Origin: Candidatus Aminicenantota bacterium
GTDB taxonomy: Bacteria > Acidobacteriota > Aminicenantia > Aminicenantales > Aminicenantaceae
Length of the DNA: 11,285 nt
Direction of reading: 5' to 3'
Assembly: GCA_030633795.1 (NCBI GenBank)
Contig: DAOWCB010000018.1
Location: 1-11,285, forward strand
Under the pieces are notes generated by a model, which saw nothing but the letters and a program-made list of their open reading frames with translations, did not search any database and was not told the DNA's origin. This document shows, piece by piece, positions 1-6,425 of the stretch (position 1 is the stretch's first letter; the number at the start of each line of letters is the position of its first letter). Made by a program: the position numbers and the translations under genes.

Positions 1-1055
1 TCCTTCAATCCTTTTTTTCCGAGAAGTTCCAGGAAGATAGTCGCCCGCAATGCACACCAAGCCTGATTAGTGCATATATTCGAAGTGGCCCGTTCCCGCC
101 TGATATGCTGCTCCCTAGTAGAAAGTGTCAAGACAAATCCTCTTTTTCCATCCACATCCTTGGTCTCCCCTGTTATCCTGCCCGGGAATTGGCGTAAAAA
201 CTCCTTTTGGCAAGCCATAAAGCCAAGATAAGGACCACCAAAACTCAGATGGAGCCCGAAGGATTGCCCTTCTCCGGTAACGATATCAGCTCCAAGATTC
301 CCAGGAGCTTCCAGTATTCCGAATGAAACGGGCTCCGCAACAACCACGACGGATAGGGCTTGACGTTCATGGGTAAGCGTAGAAATATTATCTATGTTTT
401 CGATGACGCCAAAAAAATTGGGAGATTGGACTAGAACTGCTGAGGTATCCTCATCTAATTTCTTGTTCAAATCTTCAAAATCAACTTCTCCCCTATCCGA
501 ATATGCGATCTCTTCCACTGATAAATCTAAATTTCGTGAATATGTCTGTATTACTTCTCTGTATTGGGGGTGGACACTTTTCGCTACTAAAATCTTAGGC
601 CTTGATTTTAATCTGTGTGCCATCAACGCCGCTTCTGCGGCTCCTGAGGCTCCATCGTACAGAGAAGCATTGGCGATGTCCATCCCGGTGAGCTGGCAGA
701 TCAGGGTCTGGAATTCAAAAATTATCTGCAGGGTTCCCTGGCTGACTTCTGGCTGGTAGGGAGTATAGGGACTTATGAATTCTCCCCGACTGCTCAAATA
801 GTCGACAACACTAGGAATCACATGAGAATAAGCTCCGGCTCCCAAAAACGAGAGAAAATGGTGATAGGAATTTTGGTTAGCAATTTCCTCGATCTGTCGT
901 GTTAGCTCCGGCTCTGTCAACGCTTCTGGAACATCCAGTTTCTGTTTGACCCTAAGGTCATCGGGGATGGAACAAAAGAGTTCCTCCACAGAGGAAATGC
1001 CAATCTTGGCCAACATTTCCTTTTTGTCTTTCTCACTAAGAGAGATATAGCTCAT
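1..1055 (-). CDS. gcvPA: Glycine dehydrogenase (decarboxylating) subunit 1, partial
   Basis: This is the N-terminal half of the split glycine cleavage P-protein. With GcvPB it decarboxylates glycine and passes the aminomethyl group to lipoyl-GcvH. Reading the minus strand from ATG 1055-1053 gives 351 codons without a stop before the window edge. The family is usually about 440-450 residues, so roughly 90 residues lie outside. Visible family blocks are GAGAYSH (72-78), YTPYQPEVSQGTLQ (97-110), LYDGASGAAEA (132-142) and, near the cut end, IRRERATSNICTNQAWCAL. The PLP-binding lysine belongs to GcvPB, so its absence here is expected. The start lies one base after the gcvH stop codon. A GGAGGG about 14 bases upstream, inside the end of gcvH, is a loosely spaced ribosome site, so translational coupling to gcvH is likely. 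The frame is intact as far as it can be read. Confidence 0.95.
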   Translation of the reverse strand, partial: MSYISLSEKDKKEMLAKIGISSVEELFCSIPDDLRVKQKLDVPEALTEPELTRQIEEIANQNSYHHFLSFLGAGAYSHVIPSVVDYLSSRGEFISPYTPYQPEVSQGTLQIIFEFQTLICQLTGMDIANASLYDGASGAAEAALMAHRLKSRPKILVAKSVHPQYREVIQTYSRNLDLSVEEIAYSDRGEVDFEDLNKKLDEDTSAVLVQSPNFFGVIENIDNISTLTHERQALSVVVVAEPVSFGILEAPGNLGADIVTGEGQSFGLHLSFGGPYLGFMACQKEFLRQFPGRITGETKDVDGKRGFVLTLSTREQHIRRERATSNICTNQAWCALRATIFLELLGKKGLK

Positions 1056-1056
1056 G

Positions 1057-1443
1057 TTAGTCTTCTAGGCCCTCCAAGAATTTCTCATACTCTGATGCAG
1101 ACATCAAATTTTCCAATTCTGTCTCATTCTTGACTTTTATCCGGACTATCCAGCCTTTATCATGAGGATCCTCGTTGATCAGCTCAGGGGATTCATTCAA
1201 TTCCTCATTGATTTTCATGACTTCTCCAGATATCGGGGAATAGATATCTGACACAGCCTTGACAGATTCGATGACACCAAGAGATTGATGAAATTCCAGT
1301 TGCGCTCCAGGTTGTGGCAATTCAACATAAACGACATCCCCAAGCTGTTTTTGTGCAAAATCTGTGATCCCGACTGTGGCATTCTCTCCATCAATCCTCA
1401 GCCATTCATGATCTTTTGAGTAATAAAAATCATCAGGATACAT
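1057..1443 (-). CDS. gcvH: Glycine cleavage system H protein (lipoyl carrier)
   Basis: This small cytoplasmic carrier moves the aminomethyl intermediate between the P, T and L proteins on a lipoyl arm. At 128 residues it matches the family length. It starts with the typical YYSKDHEWL segment (7-15), followed by VGITDFAQKQLGDVVYVELP (24-43). The lipoylated lysine is K62 in ESVKAVSD, and the C-terminal NEDPHDKGW block (90-98) is conserved. A strong AGGAGGA at 1449-1455, five bases from the ATG, fixes the start. The gene lies 33 bp downstream of gcvT and one base upstream of gcvPA, giving the common gcvT-gcvH-gcvPA order. It needs lipoate attachment by LipB/LipA or LplA, none of which is in the window. 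Confidence 0.98.
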   Translation of the reverse strand: MYPDDFYYSKDHEWLRIDGENATVGITDFAQKQLGDVVYVELPQPGAQLEFHQSLGVIESVKAVSDIYSPISGEVMKINEELNESPELINEDPHDKGWIVRIKVKNETELENLMSASEYEKFLEGLED

Positions 1444-1476
1444 GAAAATCCTCCTCTTTTTATTGAGTGCGTGTAA

Positions 1477-2571
1477 TTATTGTTTTTCTTCTTTTTTATA
1501 AAAAGGTGTAGGAACGACCTTTGCTTTAATCCGTTTTCCCCTAATTTCGATGGCACACTCTGTTCCGATTTCCGCGTGATCAACGGGGAGATAAGTCAAT
1601 CCGATGCTCTTTTGAAAAAAAGGAGAAAATGAACCTGATCTCACTTCAGAAATCTTCTCATTTTCGATAAAAACAGGATAATGAGGACGGGCGATTCCTT
1701 TCTCTAGCAATTCAAACCCGACAATCTTTCTGCGAACGCCCTCTTCCTTCTGTTTGAGCAACGCTTCTCTTCCTAAAAAATCCCCTTTCTTGAATTTGAC
1801 AAGCCACCGCATCCCGGCTTCTAAAACGGTTGTACTTTCATCGATATCATTTCCGTAAAGCATGAGCCGGGCTTCCAGACGCAAGGTATCCCGGGCTCCC
1901 AGGCCAATCGGTTGAAGGCCATAAGTTTTCCCCTCTTCCAGGATAGCATCCCAAATTTTTTCTGGATTTTGAGCAAGTGTGTAAATCTCAAAACCATCTT
2001 CACCGGTGTAGCCTGTCCGGGACACAATGGCTTCCACGCCTTCGACAGAGCCTCTCTCCACCCCAAAGCCAGACATCTCTTCCAAATCAATATCTGTTAA
2101 AGGTTGAAGAATTTTATTGGCTCTAGGGCCTTGTAGTGCCATTTGCGTGTAATCTGCGCTTTTGTTCTGTACCTCAATATCAAATCCCTGTTTGTGGCTG
2201 AGTATCCACTGGAAATCCTTGTCCGTATTGGCTGCATTGACCACAAGAAGATAAGCATGTTCATCCAGATAATAAACGAGAAGATCGTCCACGAACGTGC
2301 CTTGGGGAGTGGTCAAAGCAGAATACTGGGCTTTGTTTGCATCCAGAAATGCCGCATTATTGGGAGTGAGATATTGAACAAAATCCAGCGCCTGATTTCC
2401 TGAAATGACAATTTCTCCCATATGACTTACATCGAACAAACCTGCCTTTTTACGAACAGCCATGTGTTCTTGTATTATTCCAGTGTATTCGATCGGCATT
2501 TCCCAGCCAAAAAATTCCACAAACTTTGCGCCTGCTGTTTTATGAGCCGAGAAAAGGCGTGTTCTTTGCAT
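1477..2571 (-). CDS. gcvT: Aminomethyltransferase, glycine cleavage T protein
   Basis: GcvT releases ammonia from the aminomethyl-lipoyl GcvH intermediate and transfers the one-carbon unit to tetrahydrofolate, giving 5,10-methylene-THF. From the chosen start it is 364 residues, the normal size. Conserved blocks are FFGWEMPIEY (20-29), GLFDVSHMGE (44-53), VDDLLVYY (94-101) with the likely catalytic Asp at 96, ALQGPRA (145-151), SRTGYTGEDGFEIY (184-197), GLGARDTLRLEA (223-234) and the C-terminal barrel SGSFSPFFQKSIGL (312-325). The frame stays open up to an ATG at 2622. I prefer 2571 because GAGGTG lies four bases upstream, the protein then begins MQRTRLFSAH as family members do, and a candidate promoter lies between the two ATGs. 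It is the first gene of the gcv operon. Confidence 0.96.
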   Translation of the reverse strand: MQRTRLFSAHKTAGAKFVEFFGWEMPIEYTGIIQEHMAVRKKAGLFDVSHMGEIVISGNQALDFVQYLTPNNAAFLDANKAQYSALTTPQGTFVDDLLVYYLDEHAYLLVVNAANTDKDFQWILSHKQGFDIEVQNKSADYTQMALQGPRANKILQPLTDIDLEEMSGFGVERGSVEGVEAIVSRTGYTGEDGFEIYTLAQNPEKIWDAILEEGKTYGLQPIGLGARDTLRLEARLMLYGNDIDESTTVLEAGMRWLVKFKKGDFLGREALLKQKEEGVRRKIVGFELLEKGIARPHYPVFIENEKISEVRSGSFSPFFQKSIGLTYLPVDHAEIGTECAIEIRGKRIKAKVVPTPFYKKEEKQ

Positions 2572-2575
2572 ATCG

Positions 2576-2581
2576 CACCTC
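2576..2581 (-). promoter_or_regulatory. Ribosome binding site of gcvT
   Basis: GAGGTG on the minus strand complements the 3' end of 16S rRNA and sits four bases before the ATG at 2571. The spacing is short, but no comparable site precedes the upstream in-frame ATG at 2622. It therefore decides the gcvT start. Confidence 0.6.
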
Positions 2582-2593
2582 TGCGGAATGTAT

Positions 2594-2622
2594 TTACTAC
2601 CATATAATAATCCGAGATGCAA
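2594..2622 (-). promoter_or_regulatory. Candidate sigma-70 type promoter of gcvTHP
   Basis: On the minus strand, TTGCAT (2622-2617) and TAGTAA (2599-2594) are separated by 17 bases, with TGG just before the -10, which would make it an extended -10. Transcription would begin near 2587, leaving a leader of about 16 bases with just room for the GAGGTG site. Both hexamers are imperfect, so this is a weak call made by eye. The short leader leaves no room for a glycine riboswitch. Confidence 0.35.
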
Positions 2623-2639
2623 GAGAAGAAAAAGGGGAA

Positions 2640-2694
2640 CAAGAAAAAGGGGACGGTTCTATTTATTACAAAATAGAACCGTCCCCATTTCTTG
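2640..2694. repeat. Long palindrome of REP/RAYT type
   Basis: Two perfect 16-base arms (2649-2664 GGGGACGGTTCTATTT and 2671-2686) surround the six-base loop ATTACA. After a small 2x1 internal loop, seven further pairs extend the stem (2640-2646 with 2688-2694). The GGGGACGGTTCTATTT type of sequence resembles palindromes that, from memory, accompany REP-associated Y1 tyrosine transposases (RAYT, IS200-like) in several phyla. That identity is not tested here, and no such transposase is in the window. It sits between the divergent gcvT and argS promoters, so it could also act as a hairpin that stops readthrough, although no run of T residues follows on either strand beyond TTT. Confidence 0.8.
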
Positions 2695-2701
2695 ATAAAT
2701 T

Positions 2702-2710
2702 TGCTATAAT
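2702..2710 (+). promoter_or_regulatory. Extended -10 promoter of argS
   Basis: TGCTATAAT is a perfect extended -10 (TGn plus TATAAT). No -35 is recognisable at 16-18 bases, since that position falls in the C-rich arm of the palindrome. Transcription from here would start near 2717, only about six bases before the argS ATG. The mRNA would be nearly leaderless, and no Shine-Dalgarno site is visible. Confidence 0.55.
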
Positions 2711-2722
2711 GGATGGCTACCG

Positions 2723-4660
2723 ATGATTAGATACAAGGCCAATCTTAAAGAACAAATCCTTCAATCACTGATGGATAGATATCCACTGAAGGAATCCCAA
2801 CTGCATATATCTTATACCCCTCAGGCAAAAATGGGAGATCTTGCCCTCCCATTCCCTCTTCAACTGGCAAAAGAAATGAAAAGACACCCCAGAGAGCTGG
2901 CCACAGAGATCGTTCCCCTTTTGTCCGACCTCCCCAGGATCGATAAAATCGAAGTGGCTGGCCCAGGTTTCATCAATCTTTTCTTAAACCGCCGTGATTT
3001 TTTTCTCCATCAAGTCGATTCTCTCGATAAACGGACATTCCAGCAAGAAGAAAAAAAAATCATCATCGAACACACCAATATCAATCCGAACAAGGCTGCT
3101 CATGTGGGCCATCTAAGGAACGCTGTTTTGGGAGACACTTTGGGAAGATGCCTGAAATACAAGGAAGAAAACGTCGAAATTCAAAATTACATCGATGACA
3201 CGGGGATTCAGGTGGTGGATGTCACCTTTGGTTTTATGGACATGGAACATAAGACTCTGGAGGACATCCAGAAGATCGAGGGGAAATTCGATTACTATTG
3301 TTGGGATCTGTACACCCGCGTCTTTTCCTACCTGGAAAAACACCCTGATTCCCAATCCCGGAAATCCGAAATATTGAGAAAGATCGAAGATGGACAGCAG
3401 CCTGAGGCTGAGATTGCAGAGCACATATCCAGACGGATCCTAAGAGCCCATCTCGAAACGATGAAACGGATCGATGTCAGTTATGATGTTTTGCCGTGTG
3501 AAAGCAGCATTCTCGGACGAAAATTCTGGGATAAAGCCTTTTCTCTATTAAAAGAAAAGGAGGCTATCTACCTTGTGGATGAAGGTTTGAACAAAGGCTG
3601 TTGGGTCATGAGGATCGAAGATGATGAAGAGAGGGAAAAAATCATTATCCGTTCCGACGGAACGGTCACCTACGTAGGGAAGGATATTGCCTATCAACTG
3701 TGGAAATTTGGCCTTCTACAAAAAGATTTTTACTATGAACCGTTCATCGAGGATAATGGCAAGACCATCTGGATAAGCACGGCCGAGCCTAACGAACCAG
3801 CCCCAACGTTTGGGGACGGAACCCTGGTTTACAATGTGATAGACACGCGCCAATCCTATCTCCAGAAAATTGTTGTTCAAGGATTAAAATCATTGGGCTA
3901 TCAAAGTCAAGCCAAAAAATCCATCCATTATTCTTATGAAATGGTCGCACTCTCCCCAAAGAGCCTCGATGAACTCGGCCAAAAAGTTTCCGCAGAAGAC
4001 AAGGAGCGCGATTTCGTGGAAGTCTCGGGGAGAAAGGGACTGGGAGTGAAAGCGGATGATCTGTTAGACAGGCTGGAACAGAAAGCTTTTCTAGAAGTAG
4101 AAAAAAGAAACCAGGAGCTGCCTTCGGAACAGAGAAGGCTTATCGCCCGACAGATCGCCACCGGGGCTCTGCGCTATTTTATGCTGAAGTTTGCCAGGAA
4201 TTCGATCATCGTGTTCGATTTCGAGGAAGCTCTGAATTTCGAAGGGGAAACCGGCCCTTACCTCCAGTATTCCCTTGTTCGAATAAACAGCATATTTCGC
4301 AAACTCAAAGATAGAGAGAACTTCGCAGAAAAAGATCTTAAAACCTTAGTACTCGAACAAAACATTCCCATAGACACCCTTCCAGAGCAAGAACAAGCAG
4401 ACTTTTGGGAGCTCGTTTTTTATGCCTCCCAGTTCGAGGAGGAAATCCAGCATTCTGTGTGTTCGCTGGAGTTCTCTCATTTAGCCAAATTTGCCTTCAA
4501 TCTCTGCCAAAAATTCAATGCTTATTATCATAAATACCAAGTCCTTGCGGAAAAGGACCAAAACACCAAGTCCCTTCGCATATGGACGATTCAATATGTC
4601 AGGGAAATACTAAAAAGAGTTCTTTCCCTTATGGGTATCCCACAACCGGCAAGGATGTAA
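2723..4660 (+). CDS. argS: Arginyl-tRNA synthetase (arginine--tRNA ligase)
   Basis: This class I synthetase charges tRNA-Arg with arginine in the cytoplasm. The order is an N-terminal Add1-type tRNA-binding domain (about 1-100, with KMGDLALPFP at 36-45), a catalytic Rossmann fold with the HIGH signature as HVGH (127-130) in NINPNKAAHVGHLRNA, and GRKG (436-439) at the KMSKS-like position. A DALR anticodon-binding helical domain follows after the conserved EGETGPYLQYSLVRI segment. The C-terminus ends GIPQPARM, as in many ArgRS proteins. At 645 residues it is about 60-90 longer than most bacterial ArgRS. Part of the extra length seems to be the charged stretch after the HVGH region, around residues 175-245. 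The start is the only ATG that leaves a full Add1 domain. No terminator follows, so readthrough into the ABC operon 71 bp away is possible. Confidence 0.97.
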   Translation: MIRYKANLKEQILQSLMDRYPLKESQLHISYTPQAKMGDLALPFPLQLAKEMKRHPRELATEIVPLLSDLPRIDKIEVAGPGFINLFLNRRDFFLHQVDSLDKRTFQQEEKKIIIEHTNINPNKAAHVGHLRNAVLGDTLGRCLKYKEENVEIQNYIDDTGIQVVDVTFGFMDMEHKTLEDIQKIEGKFDYYCWDLYTRVFSYLEKHPDSQSRKSEILRKIEDGQQPEAEIAEHISRRILRAHLETMKRIDVSYDVLPCESSILGRKFWDKAFSLLKEKEAIYLVDEGLNKGCWVMRIEDDEEREKIIIRSDGTVTYVGKDIAYQLWKFGLLQKDFYYEPFIEDNGKTIWISTAEPNEPAPTFGDGTLVYNVIDTRQSYLQKIVVQGLKSLGYQSQAKKSIHYSYEMVALSPKSLDELGQKVSAEDKERDFVEVSGRKGLGVKADDLLDRLEQKAFLEVEKRNQELPSEQRRLIARQIATGALRYFMLKFARNSIIVFDFEEALNFEGETGPYLQYSLVRINSIFRKLKDRENFAEKDLKTLVLEQNIPIDTLPEQEQADFWELVFYASQFEEEIQHSVCSLEFSHLAKFAFNLCQKFNAYYHKYQVLAEKDQNTKSLRIWTIQYVREILKRVLSLMGIPQPARM

Positions 4661-4664
4661 CATG

Positions 4665-4684
4665 TTTATGAATAATTCAGGATA
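4665..4684 (+). repeat. Solo end of the TGAATAATTCAGG repeat
   Basis: The 17 bases 4665-4681 (TTTATGAATAATTCAGG) are identical, in reverse complement, to 11066-11082, the left end of the MITE-like element near the window's right edge. The next bases (ATA) match the outer border of that element's right end. Only one end is present here, with no recognisable partner nearby, so this looks like a relic or solo terminal repeat just after the argS stop. It occupies part of the 71-bp gap before the ABC operon. No GC-rich terminator hairpin is seen in that gap. Confidence 0.55.
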
Positions 4685-4710
4685 TCAAAACCGAAACATA
4701 AATTAGGAAT

Positions 4711-4716
4711 GGAGGT
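4711..4716 (+). promoter_or_regulatory. Distant ribosome binding site of the ABC ATPase gene
   Basis: GGAGGT is a strong Shine-Dalgarno core, but it lies 15 bases before the ATG at 4732, longer than the usual 5-10. No ATG, GTG or TTG in this frame lies between, so the start is retained and the spacing is simply unusual. Confidence 0.5.
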
Positions 4717-4731
4717 AAAAGAAACTCAAAA

Positions 4732-5658
4732 ATGATTGAAGTGGAACATCTTTTTAAAAAATACGGAGATCTTTTGGCCGTCCATGACCTGAGTTTTTCA
4801 GTTAAAAAAGGCCAAATATGGGGACTCCTTGGGCCGAATGCGGCAGGGAAAACCACAACCATGAGGATTCTTACCGGGTATTTGTCCGCAACGGATGGGA
4901 AGGCGACGGTGGCTGGATATGACGTGTTCGAACAGCCTAACAAAGTCAAAAGGATCATGGGGTATCTACCTGAGAACGTCCCGTTGTATCCAGAAATGAC
5001 GGTCCAGTCTTTCCTCCATTTTGTGGCCGAGATCAAACAAATCCCAGCATCGACGAGGAAAGAGGCTGTTGAAAAATCTATATCCCTCAGTACGCTTGAG
5101 CCGGTGCGGGGAAGGCTTATCAAGAATATTTCACGGGGTTTCAAACAACGTGTGGGCATCGCCCAAGCTCTGATCCATGACCCTCAAGTCCTTATCCTGG
5201 ATGAGCCGACAATCGGCCTGGACCCAGCTCAGATCATTGAAATCCGCCAACTCATTAAAAACCTCAAAGGAGATCACACGATCATTCTCTCCACCCATAT
5301 TCTGGCAGAAGTGACACAAACATGTGACGGAGTGGTTATAATCAACGAAGGAAAACTCATGGCGGCAGGATCGTTAGAGGAGCTCACCGCATCGTTACAG
5401 GAAAAGGATGGTGTTTTTATCAGGCTGAGAGAAGGAGGAAAAGAGAAAGTGGAACACTTCCAAAACATCCCTGGTGTGGACAAGGTCTCGATTCGGGATG
5501 ATGGATTCAGCATCGAATGGACTAAAGGCAAGGACAGCAGGGACGATATCACACGCTATATCGTGGAAAGGAACTGGGGGCTTTTGGAAATGAGATCCCT
5601 GGCCATGGATATCGAGGAGCTTTACCTCAGAGTCATCACAGGGGAGACGGAACAATGA
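4732..5658 (+). CDS. ABC transporter ATP-binding protein, GldA/ABC-2 type
   Basis: This is the cytoplasmic ATPase that should power the ABC-2 permease encoded next. At 308 residues it has the normal size. The nucleotide-binding domain fills about 1-220: Walker A GPNAAGKTT (34-42, the usual G at 37 is A), GYLPENVPLYPEMTV (77-91) in the Q-loop area with Glu where Gln is common, signature ISRGFKQ (133-139), Walker B VLILDEP (153-159) followed by TIGLDP, and the H-loop STH (187-189). The remaining 90 residues are the accessory C-terminal domain seen in the GldA/CcmA/NatA group. The signature departs from LSGGQ but is the form common in this group (SRG/SKG-x-x-QRVG). It opens a four-gene operon, and its stop overlaps the permease start by four bases (ATGA). 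The substrate is unknown, and a role in gliding should not be assumed from the name. Confidence 0.95.
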   Translation: MIEVEHLFKKYGDLLAVHDLSFSVKKGQIWGLLGPNAAGKTTTMRILTGYLSATDGKATVAGYDVFEQPNKVKRIMGYLPENVPLYPEMTVQSFLHFVAEIKQIPASTRKEAVEKSISLSTLEPVRGRLIKNISRGFKQRVGIAQALIHDPQVLILDEPTIGLDPAQIIEIRQLIKNLKGDHTIILSTHILAEVTQTCDGVVIINEGKLMAAGSLEELTASLQEKDGVFIRLREGGKEKVEHFQNIPGVDKVSIRDDGFSIEWTKGKDSRDDITRYIVERNWGLLEMRSLAMDIEELYLRVITGETEQ

Positions 5659-6422
5659 GTAACATCTGGGCTGTATGCAAAAAAGAGATAAAGACATACT
5701 TCACCTCCCCGATCGCCTATGTTACCATTACTGTTTTTCTTGTTTTGGCCGGTTTTTTCTTCCAGAATCTTATCCTATGGTTCAACCAATACTCCATGCA
5801 GATGGCTCAAAATCCCTCCTACCTCCAACAAATAAATATCAACCAGATGGTCTTCTCCCCCCTATTCCACAACATCAGCCTCATCCTCCTGTTTATAATT
5901 CCTTTTTTAACTATGAGACTCTTCTCTGAAGAAATGAAGAGAAAAACTGATGAACTCCTTTACACATCTCCCATATCCGTCAAACAAATCATCCTCGGCA
6001 AATATTTCGCCAGTTTATTCGTCTTGCTTGTGATGTTGCTGCTGACCGGTATCCTATCCATGCTCACCTTTGTCTATGGGAATCCCGAGGTGAAACCCAT
6101 TCTCATCGGATATTTGGGTCTGTTTTTGATGGGTGCAACATTCATGGCTATCGGTACTTTTTACTCTTCTTTAACCGAGAACCAGGTTGTATCAGCCGCT
6201 TTGGCTCTAGGAACTCTGCTCTTATTATTTGTTTTGAATTGGGCCTCTCAATTTATACAAGGCATATGGAAGGATGTTCTGAATTATGTCTCTTTTTCCC
6301 AGCACTTTGATAACATGACAAAAGGAATTCTGGACACTGCAGACCTTGTTTATTACATCAGTTTCATCTTTCTAGGATTATTCCTCGCACACTCTGTGAT
6401 CCTGTCGAGAAGGTGGAGGTAG
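5655..6422 (+). CDS. ABC-2 type permease, GldF-like
   Basis: This integral inner-membrane subunit would pair with the upstream ATPase. At 255 residues it shows about six hydrophobic segments near 20-44, 74-90, 115-141, 148-171, 178-195 and 232-250. The N-terminal KKEIKTYFTSPIAY (9-22) and the cytoplasmic block MRLFSEEMKRKTDELLYTSP (87-106) are hallmarks of the GldF/NosY-like ABC-2 family. The second block probably forms the coupling interface with the ATPase. The start overlaps the ATPase stop as ATGA, so the two should be translated together. GGAGGT near its 3' end serves the next gene. No substrate-specific motif is evident. Confidence 0.93.
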   Translation: MSNIWAVCKKEIKTYFTSPIAYVTITVFLVLAGFFFQNLILWFNQYSMQMAQNPSYLQQININQMVFSPLFHNISLILLFIIPFLTMRLFSEEMKRKTDELLYTSPISVKQIILGKYFASLFVLLVMLLLTGILSMLTFVYGNPEVKPILIGYLGLFLMGATFMAIGTFYSSLTENQVVSAALALGTLLLLFVLNWASQFIQGIWKDVLNYVSFSQHFDNMTKGILDTADLVYYISFIFLGLFLAHSVILSRRWR

Positions 6423-6425
6423 GAA

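Noticed and set aside
394..759. Open frame of 121 codons on the plus strand
   Set aside because: It lies wholly inside gcvPA, which has clear conserved blocks on the minus strand, and its own translation shows no recognisable domain.
2572..2622. Upstream ATG at 2622 that would lengthen GcvT by 17 residues
   Set aside because: It has no ribosome site, lies at the candidate -35 of the gcv promoter, and gives a non-family N-terminus. The ATG at 2571 gives the standard 364 residues.
2692..2697. TTGATA as a -35 for argS
   Set aside because: Only seven bases separate it from TATAAT; a working -35 needs about 17.
4648..4658. GGCAAGGATGT shared with the minus strand of 11216-11226, hinting that the end of argS derives from the repeat
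   Set aside because: These bases encode the ArgRS C-terminus (ARM), where the family commonly ends in RM, so an 11-base coincidence is the simpler reading.
4661..4731. Terminator or separate promoter between argS and the ABC operon
   Set aside because: The only inverted repeat seen is TTTATG with CATAAA, six AT-rich pairs with no T-run. Candidate hexamers match consensus poorly, so neither is called.
4833..4859. Possible loss of ATPase function because Walker A reads GPNAAGKTT
   Set aside because: The required G, K and T residues (G34, G39, K40, T41) remain, as do Walker B, signature and H-loop, so the ATPase is probably active.
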